From contig NZ_JACOPX010000021.1 of the NCBI RefSeq assembly GCF_015461835.1, positions 1 through 64,000 of the forward strand: 64,000 bases of DNA, written 5' to 3'. This DNA is from Pseudomonas neuropathica (GTDB lineage: Bacteria; Pseudomonadota; Gammaproteobacteria; Pseudomonadales; Pseudomonadaceae). Below are positions 27,541 through 36,686 of this stretch, piece by piece. The stretch's first letter is position 1, and every line of letters starts with the position of its first letter. The translations under genes were made by a program, and so were the position numbers. The notes under the pieces are model-generated. The model did no database searches, was not told the origin of the DNA, and saw only the letters and a list, made by a program, of their open reading frames with translations.

Positions 27541-28236
27541 TCAGGTTTCCTCTTTGCCCAGCCAGCGATAGATCCCGCCACCGACCACCGCGCCAATCAA
27601 CGGTGCGACCCAGAACATCCACAACTGGGCAATCGCCCAGCCGCCGACCATCAGTGCCGGTCCCGTGCTACGGGCCGGGTTCACCGAGGTGTTGGTGACG
27701 GGAATCGAGATCAGGTGAATCAGCGTCAGGCCCAGGCCGATGGCGATCGGTGCCAGCCCCGGTGGTGCGCGTCTATCGGTCGCGCCCAGAATGATGATCA
27801 CGAACATCGCCGTCATCACCAGCTCGGTCACAAACCCCGCCGCCATGGAATACTTCCCCGGCGAATGCTCGCCATAACCATTGGAAGCGAGGCCCGCAGC
27901 GATATCGAAACCCTCCTTGCCGCTGGCGATGTGCGCGATCAGCGCCGCCGCGAGAATCGCGCCAAGCACTTGCGCGATGATGTAGGCGGGCAACTCTTTG
28001 GCCGGAAACCGACCGCCGACGAACAGACCGACCGACACGGCCGGGTTGAGATGACATCCGCTGATGTGACCGATGGCGAATGCCATGGTCAGCACCGTCA
28101 GACCAAACGCCAGGGCCACCCCCAGCACCCCGATACCCAACGGTGAAGACGCGGCAATCACCGCGCTGCCGCAACCACCCAATACCAACCAGAACGTGCC
28201 TAACAACTCAGTGACTGAACGTTTGAACAGAGACAT
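27541..28236 (-). CDS. aqpZ: Aquaporin Z
   Basis: This 231-residue MIP-family channel has both NPA motifs (HLNPAVSVG and SVNPARSTGPA) and six hydrophobic helices. The narrow-pore residues look like AqpZ (a water channel) rather than GlpF. A terminator of the upstream ABC gene and a REP pair separate it from its neighbour, so it is transcribed alone. Confidence 0.93.
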   Translation of the reverse strand: MSLFKRSVTELLGTFWLVLGGCGSAVIAASSPLGIGVLGVALAFGLTVLTMAFAIGHISGCHLNPAVSVGLFVGGRFPAKELPAYIIAQVLGAILAAALIAHIASGKEGFDIAAGLASNGYGEHSPGKYSMAAGFVTELVMTAMFVIIILGATDRRAPPGLAPIAIGLGLTLIHLISIPVTNTSVNPARSTGPALMVGGWAIAQLWMFWVAPLIGAVVGGGIYRWLGKEET

Positions 28237-28364
28237 GAGAGGCGTCCTTGATAGCCCTGCTATCGAGACTGCATCGCGTTGCGCATCCCTGCAGATTTAC
28301 GACAGGTTTCGTGCCGAAACCTTGGCTGAGTACAGCAGGCTTTCTGCGGATTTCCAGCAGCCAC

Positions 28365-28409
28365 AAAAAAACCGCCAGCACCCTTGGTTTGCGGGCTGTG
28401 GCGGTTTGA
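28365..28409 (-). terminator. Terminator on the minus strand, downstream of the ABC exporter
   Basis: AAACCGCC...GGCGGTTT arms with a GC-rich interior end in T7 on the minus strand. It lies in the gap between the ABC exporter stop (28544) and aqpZ, just beyond a REP pair. The rest of this gap (28237-28543) holds no gene. Confidence 0.75.
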
Positions 28410-28434
28410 TCGGTCACTGATTTCACACATCCTT

Positions 28435-28520
28435 TGTAGGCGTGAGCCTGCTCGCGATAACGGTGTGTTATCAACATTAGTGGGCCTGACACCGCTATCG
28501 CGAGCAGGCTCACTCCTACA
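28435..28520. repeat. REP pair, family A (long spacer)
   Basis: TGTAGGCGTGAGCCTGCTCG and the inverse GCGAGCAGGCTCACTCCTACA flank a spacer with GATAACGGTGTG and CACCGCTATC arms. One half has a single base change (AGGC for AGGA). Confidence 0.93.
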
Positions 28521-28543
28521 GGGTTTTGTGGTGACGGAAAAAG

Positions 28544-30376
28544 TCAGTCGATGCCGACAAACCCTCCGGTCTGGTGCGCCCAAAGTCGTGCATACAGACC
28601 GCGATGGGCCAACAGCTCGGCATGGGTGCCGCTCTCGGCAATCTTGCCGTTCTCCAGCACCACCAGCCGATCCATACGGGCAATGGTCGAGAGTCGGTGC
28701 GCAATCGCGATGACAGTTTTGCCCTGCATCAGGGTTTCCAGGCTTTCCTGAATCGCCGCTTCCACTTCCGAGTCCAGTGCCGAGGTCGCTTCGTCCATGA
28801 TCAGGATCGGCGCGTCCTTGAGCAACACCCGCGCAATCGCGATGCGCTGACGTTGGCCACCGGACAGTTTCACCCCGCGCTCACCGACGTGCGCGTCAAA
28901 CCCGGTGCGCCCTTCGGCGTCCGACAGCAGCGGAATGAACTCATCGGCACGCGCTTTGTGCACCGCATCCCATAACTCGGCATCGGTCGCATCCGGTTTG
29001 CCGTACAGCAAGTTGTCGCGGATCGAACGGTGCAGCAGCGAGGTGTCCTGGGTGATCATGCCGATCCGTGCACGCAGGCTTTCCTGACCGACTTCGGCGA
29101 TGTTCTGGCCATCAATCAGAATCCGCCCACCCTCGACGTCGTACAGGCGCAGCAATAGATTGACCAGCGTCGATTTGCCGGCGCCGGACGGCCCGATCAA
29201 ACCGATTTTCTCACCCGGTTTGATGTTCAGATTGAGGTCGCCGATGATCCCGCGCTTCTTGCCGTAGTGAAAATCCACGTGCTCGAAACGCACTTCGCCA
29301 CGGGCCACGTCCAGCGGTTTGGCCTGCTCGTGATCGGTGACGCTGACCGGTTGCGAAATGGTGCGCAGACCGTCCTGAACCATGCCTATGTTTTCGAAAA
29401 TGCCGGTGACCACCCACATGATCCAGCCGGACATGTTGACGATGCGGATCACCAGGCCGGTGGCCAGGGCAATCGCACCGACAGTGATCAGCGACTGCGT
29501 CCACAACCACAGCGCCAACGCGGTGGTGCCGACGATCAGCAAGCCGTTCATGGCCGTGATCACCACGTCCATGCTGGTGACGACGCGACCGGCCATTTGC
29601 GCTTTGACGGTCTGTTCTTCGATGGCTTCCTTGGCGTAGTGCTGTTCGAAGTTGGTGTGGGCGAACAGCTTCAGCGTGGCGATATTGGTGTAGCCGTCGA
29701 CGATGCGGCCCATCAGTTTCGAGCGTGCGTCGGAAGCTTCCACCGAGCGATCCTTCACGCGCGGTACGAAGTAATACAGTGCGCCGATGTAGGCGACGAT
29801 CCACGTCAACAGCGGAATCATCAGGCGCCAGTCGGCTTCGGCGAACAACACCAGCGAACTGATCGCGTAAATCACCACGTGCCATAGCGCATCCACCGCT
29901 TGCACCGCTGAGTCACGCAGCGAGTTGCCGGTCTGCATGATGCGTTGGGCGATGCGCCCGGCGAAATCGTTCTGGAAGAAATTCAGGCTCTGCTTGAGCA
30001 CGTAGCTGTGGTTCTGCCAGCGGATCATGCTGGTCATGCCGGGGCTTAACGTCTGGTGCACCAGCAGGTCGTGCAGGCCGAAGAAAATCGGGCGCAGGAC
30101 GAGGGCAACCACCAGCATCCACGTCAGTTCGAGGGCGTGGTCGCTGAAAAAATTCGGGTTCGGTGTGCCTTGGGCCAGATCGATGATGCGGCTCAGATAA
30201 CTGAACAGTGCGACTTCGATCAGTGCGGCGAACAGGCCAACGACGAGCAGGGCGGCGAAACTTGGCCAGACTTGCTTGAGGTAATAGGTATAGAAAGGCC
30301 AGACGCGATCTGGAGGGGACGCCGTCGGCGCCTCGCGGAATATGTCGATCAGTTGTTCGAAACGGCGATAGAGCAT
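28544..30376 (-). CDS. ABC exporter, fused membrane and ATPase domains
   Basis: A 610-residue half-transporter with six membrane segments (about residues 35-335) and a C-terminal ATPase domain (Walker A GPSGAGKST, signature LSGGQRQRIA, Walker B LIMDEATSALD). It resembles MsbA-like and multidrug exporters and should work as a homodimer. The substrate is unknown; there is no neighbouring gene that suggests one. Confidence 0.9.
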   Translation of the reverse strand: MLYRRFEQLIDIFREAPTASPPDRVWPFYTYYLKQVWPSFAALLVVGLFAALIEVALFSYLSRIIDLAQGTPNPNFFSDHALELTWMLVVALVLRPIFFGLHDLLVHQTLSPGMTSMIRWQNHSYVLKQSLNFFQNDFAGRIAQRIMQTGNSLRDSAVQAVDALWHVVIYAISSLVLFAEADWRLMIPLLTWIVAYIGALYYFVPRVKDRSVEASDARSKLMGRIVDGYTNIATLKLFAHTNFEQHYAKEAIEEQTVKAQMAGRVVTSMDVVITAMNGLLIVGTTALALWLWTQSLITVGAIALATGLVIRIVNMSGWIMWVVTGIFENIGMVQDGLRTISQPVSVTDHEQAKPLDVARGEVRFEHVDFHYGKKRGIIGDLNLNIKPGEKIGLIGPSGAGKSTLVNLLLRLYDVEGGRILIDGQNIAEVGQESLRARIGMITQDTSLLHRSIRDNLLYGKPDATDAELWDAVHKARADEFIPLLSDAEGRTGFDAHVGERGVKLSGGQRQRIAIARVLLKDAPILIMDEATSALDSEVEAAIQESLETLMQGKTVIAIAHRLSTIARMDRLVVLENGKIAESGTHAELLAHRGLYARLWAHQTGGFVGID

Positions 30377-30464
30377 CAGATAACCGCCCGGAGCACGGGC
30401 TCTCCTTTTATCGGTGTGAGCGGCGCGGGATCAGGCCAGCGCCGCTCGATACGCCCTGTACAGC

Positions 30465-31022
30465 TTAGTCGATGACTTTGGCCGACTTGATGAATACAGG
30501 GTCGGCAGGTACGTCTTTCATGCCGCTTTTGGTGGTGGTCGGCGAGTTGACGATGATGTCGACAACGTCCATGCCTTTGACCACTTTGCCGAATACTGCA
30601 TAGCCGTCGCCCTGGTCGAGGAAGTCGTTGTCCTTGACGTTGATGAAGAACTGGCTGGTCGCCGAATCAGGTACGGAAGTGCGAGCCATGGACAAGGTGC
30701 CACGAACGTTCGCCAAACCGTTTTTGTGTTCGTTCTTGATTGGAGCCTTGGTTTCTTTCTGCTGCATCTGTTGAGTGAAACCGCCGCCCTGGACCATAAA
30801 GCCCGGGATCACACGGTGGAAAATCGTGTTGTTGTAGAAGCCACTGTTGACGTAATCCAGAAAGTTCTTGGTACTGACCGGTGCCTTGACCGGATCCAGC
30901 TCGATTTCGATCTGGCCGTTAGTGGTGTCCAGCAGCACGTGCGGTGCCTTGGCCGGCGTGGCTGCCATCAGGTTGGCGGCAAACAGCACAGTACCAGCGG
31001 CGAGGGCGAGTTTTTTCAACAT
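30465..31022 (-). CDS. ppiA: Periplasmic peptidyl-prolyl cis-trans isomerase (cyclophilin type)
   Basis: This 185-residue cyclophilin has a signal peptide (about residues 1-21, cut after MA) and the active-site features FHRVIPGFMVQGG and SQFFIN. It helps fold exported proteins. It starts 3 bp after the stop of the hydrolase gene, so the hydrolase and cyclophilin genes form one unit. Confidence 0.9.
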   Translation of the reverse strand: MLKKLALAAGTVLFAANLMAATPAKAPHVLLDTTNGQIEIELDPVKAPVSTKNFLDYVNSGFYNNTIFHRVIPGFMVQGGGFTQQMQQKETKAPIKNEHKNGLANVRGTLSMARTSVPDSATSQFFINVKDNDFLDQGDGYAVFGKVVKGMDVVDIIVNSPTTTKSGMKDVPADPVFIKSAKVID

Positions 31023-31025
31023 GGG

Positions 31026-31829
31026 TCAGTGATCCTGAGATTGAATATCGGCTGCGGTGAGGAACTCCAGCAGCGTTTGATTGAAACGTTCGGGTTGATC
31101 GAGCGGGGTGGCGTGGCGCGAATCGGCGATCACCACCAGCCGCGCATTCGGCAGCAGTTTTACATAGGTTTCTTTCAGTGCCACCGGTGTGTAGTCACGG
31201 TCGGCGCTGATGACGAGCGTTGGACAGGACACTCGGGAAAGTCGTTCCTGAACGCCCCAGCCAACAATCGCATCGAAGCTGGCGAGATAAGCACGTTTGT
31301 CGTTTTTTGCCCAGCGTTCGGCCATTTTCTGTCGCAGATCCGCCTGTTCCGGTTTCGGAAAAAGTTTACCGCCGAGGGCTTTGCCGATGGTCGCGAGGCT
31401 GAGTACGCGCATCAGGCTCCAGCGTTTGAACCACTGCCAGTAGTCGTCGCGGCTGCGGATTTTGACCTCGGGCGCACTGTTGACGATGGTCAGGCTCTTG
31501 AGCATTTGCGGATGATCGACGCCGAACTGGAAGCCGATCATGCCGCCCATCGACAGCCCGACGTAATGCACCGGGCCAAGGTTCAGATGCTCTATCAGGG
31601 CAAGCAGGTCGGCGCTGAAACCGGCGATGCTGTAGCGCTCGCGCGGTTTGTCCGAACGCCCGTGGCCGCGGATGTCCGGGACGATCACGCGGTAGTGCGC
31701 GGCCAGGGCCGGGATCTGCATTTCCCAGTCCAGTGTGCTCGAACCGAGCCCGTGAACCAGTAGCAACGGCGCGCCGTGGCCATATTCCTCGTAGTGCAGG
31801 TTGCAACCTTCATGTTCGAACCAGGCCAT
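31026..31829 (-). CDS. Alpha/beta-fold hydrolase
   Basis: This 267-residue hydrolase has a nucleophile elbow GLSMGG (near residue 96), the oxyanion HG dipeptide in LLLVHGLGSS and a late histidine in DSRHATPLDQPE. It is similar to 3-oxoadipate enol-lactonase and esterase-like proteins, but the substrate is not evident. It lies 14 bp after the LysR gene and directly before ppiA. Confidence 0.85.
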   Translation of the reverse strand: MAWFEHEGCNLHYEEYGHGAPLLLVHGLGSSTLDWEMQIPALAAHYRVIVPDIRGHGRSDKPRERYSIAGFSADLLALIEHLNLGPVHYVGLSMGGMIGFQFGVDHPQMLKSLTIVNSAPEVKIRSRDDYWQWFKRWSLMRVLSLATIGKALGGKLFPKPEQADLRQKMAERWAKNDKRAYLASFDAIVGWGVQERLSRVSCPTLVISADRDYTPVALKETYVKLLPNARLVVIADSRHATPLDQPERFNQTLLEFLTAADIQSQDH

Positions 31830-31843
31830 CGGTGAACTCCGTG

Positions 31844-32767
31844 TCAGGCTTGTTCAGGGGCGGCGAACGGTGCGTCCAGCGGCAAAGTGTCAAAGGTACG
31901 CAGCAGTTCGATGAGGATTTGCGTGGCCGGGCCCAGGGGTTTGTCCTTGTTCGAATACAGATAGAAGCTGGAGTTGCGGTTGCCGCCCCTGTCCAACGGT
32001 AGCAGCTTGAGCGAGCCATCTTTCAGTTCGCGCTCGATCATGTGCCGGGGCAGCCAGGCAAAACCGAGGCCGCTGCTGACGAACGTCGCCGCCGTGGCGA
32101 GGCTGCCAACGGTCCAGCGCTGTTCGGCGCCGAGCCAGCCGACATCCCGTGGTTGCTGGCGGCCGGAGTCGCGGATCACCACTTGCATCTGGGTTTCCAG
32201 ATCCTGAAAGCTCAGCTCACGGTTGAGCCGGTGCAGCGGGTGATCGGGGTGGGCGACGGCGACAAACTCGACGTCACTCAATTCCGCGCCGAGGTAACCG
32301 GGAATGCTCAGGCCGGTGATGGCCAGATCGGCCACGCCTTCGAGCAGCACTTCTTCAACACCCGACAACACCTCCTCACGCAGACGCACGCGACAGCCGC
32401 GACTCTGCGGCATGAACGCGGTCAGCGCGCGGACGATGCGTGCACTCGGGTAAGCAGCGTCGACCACCAGCCGCACTTCGGCTTCCCAACCTTGCTCCAT
32501 GTGATGGGCGAGGTCTTCCAGTTGACTGGCCTGTTTCACCAGTTGCCGCGAACGGCGCAGCAACACGCCGCCGGCTTCGGTGAGCACGGCTTTACGCCCG
32601 TCGATGCGCAGCAACGGCACGCCGAGTTGGTCCTGCATGCGGGCGACGGTGTAACTCACCGACGATTGCGAACGGTGCAAGGCCTCGGCGGCCTGGGCGA
32701 ATCCGCCGCGGTCGACCACGGCCTGCAATGTTCGCCATTGATCCAGGGTCACGCGGGGCGCTTTCAT
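31844..32767 (-). CDS. LysR-family transcriptional regulator
   Basis: A 307-residue regulator with an N-terminal winged helix (LDQWRTLQAVVDRGGFAQAA then HRSQSSVSYTVARMQ) and a substrate-binding domain. The ATG at 32767 is preceded by AGGAG with 6-base spacing; the TTG one codon before is less likely. In other pseudomonads such a regulator stands divergent from azoR; here a small secreted-protein gene and a REP pair lie between them. Confidence 0.9.
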   Translation of the reverse strand: MKAPRVTLDQWRTLQAVVDRGGFAQAAEALHRSQSSVSYTVARMQDQLGVPLLRIDGRKAVLTEAGGVLLRRSRQLVKQASQLEDLAHHMEQGWEAEVRLVVDAAYPSARIVRALTAFMPQSRGCRVRLREEVLSGVEEVLLEGVADLAITGLSIPGYLGAELSDVEFVAVAHPDHPLHRLNRELSFQDLETQMQVVIRDSGRQQPRDVGWLGAEQRWTVGSLATAATFVSSGLGFAWLPRHMIERELKDGSLKLLPLDRGGNRNSSFYLYSNKDKPLGPATQILIELLRTFDTLPLDAPFAAPEQA

Positions 32768-32816
32768 CAATAGCTCCTCTTGTCCTAAGCTGGCCGTCCC
32801 TCATGGAGACTGCCGA

Positions 32817-33131
32817 ATGAAAAAATTCTGTTGTGTGCTGCTGGCGCTGCTTCCGCTGACTGCTTTTGCTTACCCGATCGATGTGCAGAAAGATCTCAAC
32901 GGCATGAAGATCGATTACGAGACTTTTTCCACTGACAGCGATATAGGCTCGATCAGGGTGGCCAACTACGGTGACGTCGATGCGACCTGCAAAGCGGTTT
33001 TCCAGAATGGTCCGGAAGCACCACGCACGCGCAACATCGATGTCCCGGCAGGCAAGTACAGGAATGCCACGGCCAAGTTCAATCGCTCGATCATCAAACT
33101 GCGCATCAAACTGAGCTGCACCCCGAAATAA
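32817..33131 (+). CDS. Small secreted protein of unknown function
   Basis: A 104-residue protein with a clear signal peptide (MKKFCCVLLALLPLTAFA). The mature part has two cysteines that could form a disulfide (in DATCKAVF and KLSCTPK) and a beta-rich pattern. Homologues in Pseudomonas are sometimes labelled 3-phosphoglycerate kinase, which the length and signal peptide rule out. GGAG lies before the start. Confidence 0.8.
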   Translation: MKKFCCVLLALLPLTAFAYPIDVQKDLNGMKIDYETFSTDSDIGSIRVANYGDVDATCKAVFQNGPEAPRTRNIDVPAGKYRNATAKFNRSIIKLRIKLSCTPK

Positions 33132-33142
33132 CAGTCGCCTCC

Positions 33143-33231
33143 TGTAGGAGTGAGCCTGCTCGCGACAGCGGTGTCCCAGATAAATCAATATCGCCTGACA
33201 CACCGCTATCGCGAGCAGGCTCACTCCTACA
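33143..33231. repeat. REP pair, family A (long spacer)
   Basis: TGTAGGAGTGAGCCTGCTCG and its inverse flank a spacer of about 40 bp, between the small secreted-protein gene and azoR. Confidence 0.95.
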
Positions 33232-33361
33232 AGGGTATGTGTCAGCTTATAAACGAATTTATCGATGTGTTATAGCAATTATTTGCGCTTTTTCATCGAT
33301 TCGACTCTGTTTAACCTTCACTCCATCGACCTACAACATTCTCGGATGGAGGCTACACACC

Positions 33362-33961
33362 ATGTCCCGCGTTCTGATCATCGAAAGCAGCGCCCGCCAG
33401 CAAGACTCGGTTTCCCGTCAACTGACCCAGACTTTCATCAGTCAGTGGAAAGCAGCGCATCCCAACGATCAGATCACCGTACGTGACCTCGCCGTGAACC
33501 CGGTGCCACACCTGGACAGCAATCTGTTGGGTGGCTGGATGAAGCCTGCCGATCAGCGCAACGCCAACGAGCAATCGTCGCTGGATCGCTCCAACGAATT
33601 GACCGATGAATTGCTCGCTGCCGACGTGCTGGTGATGGCTGCACCGATGTACAACTTCGCCATCCCGAGCACCCTCAAGGCCTGGCTCGACCACGTATTG
33701 CGTGCCGGCGTGACCTTCAAGTACACCGAAACCGGCCCGCAAGGCCTGCTCAGCGGCAAACGTGCCTACGTGCTCACCGCTCGCGGCGGCATCTACGCCG
33801 GCGGTCCGGCCGACCATCAGGAGCCGTACCTGCGCCAGGTCATGGGTTTCATCGGCATCAACGACGTGACCTTCATTCATGCAGAGGGCATGAACCTTGG
33901 TGGCGACTTCCAGGAGAAGGGCCTGAATCAGGCCAACGCCAAACTGTCTCAGGTTGCTTGA
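33362..33961 (+). CDS. azoR: FMN-dependent NADH-azoreductase
   Basis: This 199-residue flavodoxin-like reductase has the FMN-binding APMYNFAIPSTLKAWLD motif and the TARGGIYAGGPADH segment of AzoR. It reduces quinones and azo compounds. GGAGG at 33348-33352 supports the ATG at 33362; the frame is open further upstream but has no ribosome-binding site there. It ends before a good terminator. Confidence 0.92.
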   Translation: MSRVLIIESSARQQDSVSRQLTQTFISQWKAAHPNDQITVRDLAVNPVPHLDSNLLGGWMKPADQRNANEQSSLDRSNELTDELLAADVLVMAAPMYNFAIPSTLKAWLDHVLRAGVTFKYTETGPQGLLSGKRAYVLTARGGIYAGGPADHQEPYLRQVMGFIGINDVTFIHAEGMNLGGDFQEKGLNQANAKLSQVA

Positions 33962-34069
33962 TAGGTTAATCGCCAGATAATCCCCGATTGTTTAAGTGAC
34001 CTGGCGCAACCCCTTCAAGGCTCTACGCGCATCGAACCTCCCTTTGCACTTGTTGCTCCTGAGTGCTGT

Positions 34070-34108
34070 AGCCCGATTGAACGCATTTGCGAGATCGGGC
34101 TTTTTTTT
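34070..34108 (+). terminator. Rho-independent terminator after azoR
   Basis: AGCCCGAT (34070-34077) pairs with ATCGGGCT (34094-34101), followed by a run of T. Its position about 110 bp after azoR fits. The rest of the 33962-34305 gap holds only a REP pair. Confidence 0.85.
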
Positions 34109-34138
34109 GCCTGCGATTCAGAGAACGACGTAGATCCC

Positions 34139-34227
34139 TGTAGGAGTGAGCCTGCTCGCGATGACGGTTGTTCAGACACATCAGTATTGACTGACACACC
34201 GCTATCGCGAGCAGGCGAAGGCCTACA
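34139..34227. repeat. REP pair, family A (one half of variant type)
   Basis: The left half is standard (TGTAGGAGTGAGCCTGCTCG). The right half reads GCGAGCAGGCGAAGGCCTACA, a different arm that also appears in inverted form at 51259. The pair therefore joins two subfamilies. Confidence 0.9.
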
Positions 34228-34305
34228 GGGGATCTGTGTTGTTGGAGGGTTCGCGGTCTGGCGCAAAAACCGCTATCGTCGCCGCCATTCAAAACAGAGG
34301 CGAGC

Positions 34306-35172
34306 ATGGGCTATCTACTTTTTGTCACGCTGATCCAGGCGTTTTCCTTCAGTCTGATCGGCGAATACCTGGCCGGTCATGTCGACAGTTACTTCGCGGT
34401 GCTGGTGCGCGTGGTGCTGGCCGGGCTGGTGTTCATTCCGCTGACCCGCTGGCGGTCGGTCGAACCTTCATTCATGCGCGGCATGCTGATGATCGGCGCC
34501 TTGCAGTTTGGCGTAACTTACGTCTGCCTCTACCTGAGCTTCCGCGTGCTGACGGTGCCGGAAGTGTTGCTGTTCACCATCCTCACGCCGCTGCACGTGA
34601 CGTTGATCGAAGACGCGCTGAACCGCCGCTTCAATCCGTGGGCGCTGATTGCCGCGCTGGTCGCGGTGTGCGGTGCGGCGGTGATTCGTTTCGACAGCGT
34701 CAGTCCGGACTTCTTCATGGGCTTCCTGCTGCTGCAACTGGCCAACTTCACCTACGCGGCGGGGCAGGTGATGTACAAGCATCTGGTGGCGAAACACCCG
34801 AGCGATCTACCGCATTACCGGCGTTTCGGTTTCTTCTACCTCGGTGCACTGGCAGTGGTGCTGCCGGCATTCCTGATGTTCGGCAAAGCCAACTTCCTCC
34901 CGGAAGCGCCGCTGCAGTGGGGCGTGTTGCTGTTCCTCGGCCTGGTCTCGACCGCGCTGGGCATGTACTGGTGGAACAAGGGGGCGTGCATGGTCAACGG
35001 CGGCACGTTGGCGGTGATGAACAATTTGCATGTGCCGGTGGGGTTGCTGCTGAACTTGCTGATCTGGAATCAGCATGAGGAATTGGGGCGGTTGTTCCTT
35101 GGCGGCAGCGTCATCCTCGCTGCCGTATGGATCAGCCGACTGGGCATCCGCAAATCCTCAGTCACCGCATAA
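34306..35172 (+). CDS. EamA/DMT-family transporter (carboxylate/amino acid/amine type)
   Basis: A 288-residue, ten-segment membrane protein with two EamA repeats. The SFSLIGEYLAGHVDSYFAV N-terminus matches proteins annotated as carboxylate/amino acid/amine transporters. It has an early ATG after GAGGCGAGC. The substrate is not known. Confidence 0.85.
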   Translation: MGYLLFVTLIQAFSFSLIGEYLAGHVDSYFAVLVRVVLAGLVFIPLTRWRSVEPSFMRGMLMIGALQFGVTYVCLYLSFRVLTVPEVLLFTILTPLHVTLIEDALNRRFNPWALIAALVAVCGAAVIRFDSVSPDFFMGFLLLQLANFTYAAGQVMYKHLVAKHPSDLPHYRRFGFFYLGALAVVLPAFLMFGKANFLPEAPLQWGVLLFLGLVSTALGMYWWNKGACMVNGGTLAVMNNLHVPVGLLLNLLIWNQHEELGRLFLGGSVILAAVWISRLGIRKSSVTA

Positions 35173-35196
35173 CCCCTGTAGGAGTGATCGGTGGGG

Positions 35197-36495
35197 TTAC
35201 ATCAGGTGTTTCTGTGGTTCGGGAATGCTCGCCGCGCCAAGTACCGCCGGCAGCAACCCCGAACGCAAATCCCCGCCACTCGGCTGCTGATACAGACTCA
35301 GCCCGAACTCCGGCAACACCGCCAGCAGATAATCGAAAATATCCCCCTGAATCCGCTCGTAATCGGCCCACACCGTGGTGCGGGTAAAGCAGTAAATCTC
35401 CAGCGGAATGCCCTGCGCCGTGGTCTGCATCTGCCGGACCATGCAGGTCATGTTCGGTTGAATCTCCGGATGACTCTTCAGATACGCCAGCGCATAGGCG
35501 CGAAACGTGCCGATGTTGGTCATGCGCCGACGGTTGGCCGACATCGCCGCGACATTGCCCTGCGCTTCGTTCCACGCCTTGAGCTCGGCTTTCTTGCGGC
35601 TCATGTAGTCGGTCAGCAGGTGCACCTGGGAGAGCTTTTCTTCTTCGTCATCGCGGATGAAACGCACACCGCTGGCATCGATGAACAGGCTGCGCTTGAT
35701 CCGTCGCCCGCCCGATTGCTGCATGCCGCGCCAGTTCTTGAACGACTCGGACATCAGCCGCCAGGTCGGGATCGAGACGATGGTCTTGTCGAAGTTCTGC
35801 ACCTTGACCGTGTGCAGGGTGATGTCGACCACATCGCCATCGGCGCCGACTTGCGGCATCTCGATCCAGTCGCCGACCCGCAACATGTCGTTGCTGGTCA
35901 ACTGCACACTGGCGACAAACGACAGCAGGGTGTCCTTGTAGACCAACAGAATCACCGCCGACATTGCGCCCAGACCGGACAGCAGCAACAGCGGCGAACG
36001 GTCGATCAGTGTGGCGACGATGATGATCGCACCGAACACATACAAAACCATTTTCGCCAGTTGCACGTAGCCTTTGATCGAGCGCGTACGCGCATGTTCG
36101 GTGCGTGCATAGATGTCGAGCAGGGCATTGAGCAGAGCGCTGACCGAGAGCAACAGGAACAGAATGGTGAACGACAACGCGACGTTGCCGAGAAAGGTCA
36201 TCGCGGTTTTGTTCAGTTCCGGCACCAGATGCAGGCCGAACTGGATGACCAGCGATGGCGTCATCTGCGCCACACGCTGAAACACCTTGTTATGGCGAAA
36301 GTCATTGATCCAGTGCAGCGCCGGTTGGCGCCCGAGCATGCGGCTGGCATGCAGGATCAGGTAACGCGCCACTCGTCCGAGCACCAGTGCGATGACCAAT
36401 AGCACGGTCAGTGCGAGGCCAGCCTGCAAGAACGGATGCTGTTCGAGGGTGCCCCAGAGGTCTTGGGCGTTGTGCCAGAGCTGTTTGAAATCCAT
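35197..36495 (-). CDS. Mechanosensitive channel of the MscS family (YbdG-like)
   Basis: This 432-residue protein has about five N-terminal membrane segments, an MscS pore-lining helix (LSGLGAMSAVILLVYKDTL) and a beta domain (VGDWIEMPQVGADGDVVDITLHT). Length and the long C-terminal domain with an insertion resemble YbdG/MscM. It releases solutes on osmotic downshock. It is divergent from the DEAD-box helicase gene. Confidence 0.88.
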   Translation of the reverse strand: MDFKQLWHNAQDLWGTLEQHPFLQAGLALTVLLVIALVLGRVARYLILHASRMLGRQPALHWINDFRHNKVFQRVAQMTPSLVIQFGLHLVPELNKTAMTFLGNVALSFTILFLLLSVSALLNALLDIYARTEHARTRSIKGYVQLAKMVLYVFGAIIIVATLIDRSPLLLLSGLGAMSAVILLVYKDTLLSFVASVQLTSNDMLRVGDWIEMPQVGADGDVVDITLHTVKVQNFDKTIVSIPTWRLMSESFKNWRGMQQSGGRRIKRSLFIDASGVRFIRDDEEEKLSQVHLLTDYMSRKKAELKAWNEAQGNVAAMSANRRRMTNIGTFRAYALAYLKSHPEIQPNMTCMVRQMQTTAQGIPLEIYCFTRTTVWADYERIQGDIFDYLLAVLPEFGLSLYQQPSGGDLRSGLLPAVLGAASIPEPQKHLM

Positions 36496-36686
36496 ATGAG
36501 CAACGATTCTTCTGTAAGACGCGATGGGCGATTAGAGCATTTAAGACGCCGTGTATTACCGTTGAAGACAAATCGAGCAACAAAAAAGCCACTGATTACG
36601 TCCGTTTGTATAAAGAAACTCGGCCTGAGCGCTCGAAACCGGTAACCTATGCAGCTGTTTTTTTGCATATCTTCGAGGTAGCACCC

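Noticed and set aside
32817..33131. 3-phosphoglycerate kinase, a label sometimes given to such proteins
   Set aside because: A 104-residue protein with a signal peptide cannot be that enzyme of about 390 residues.
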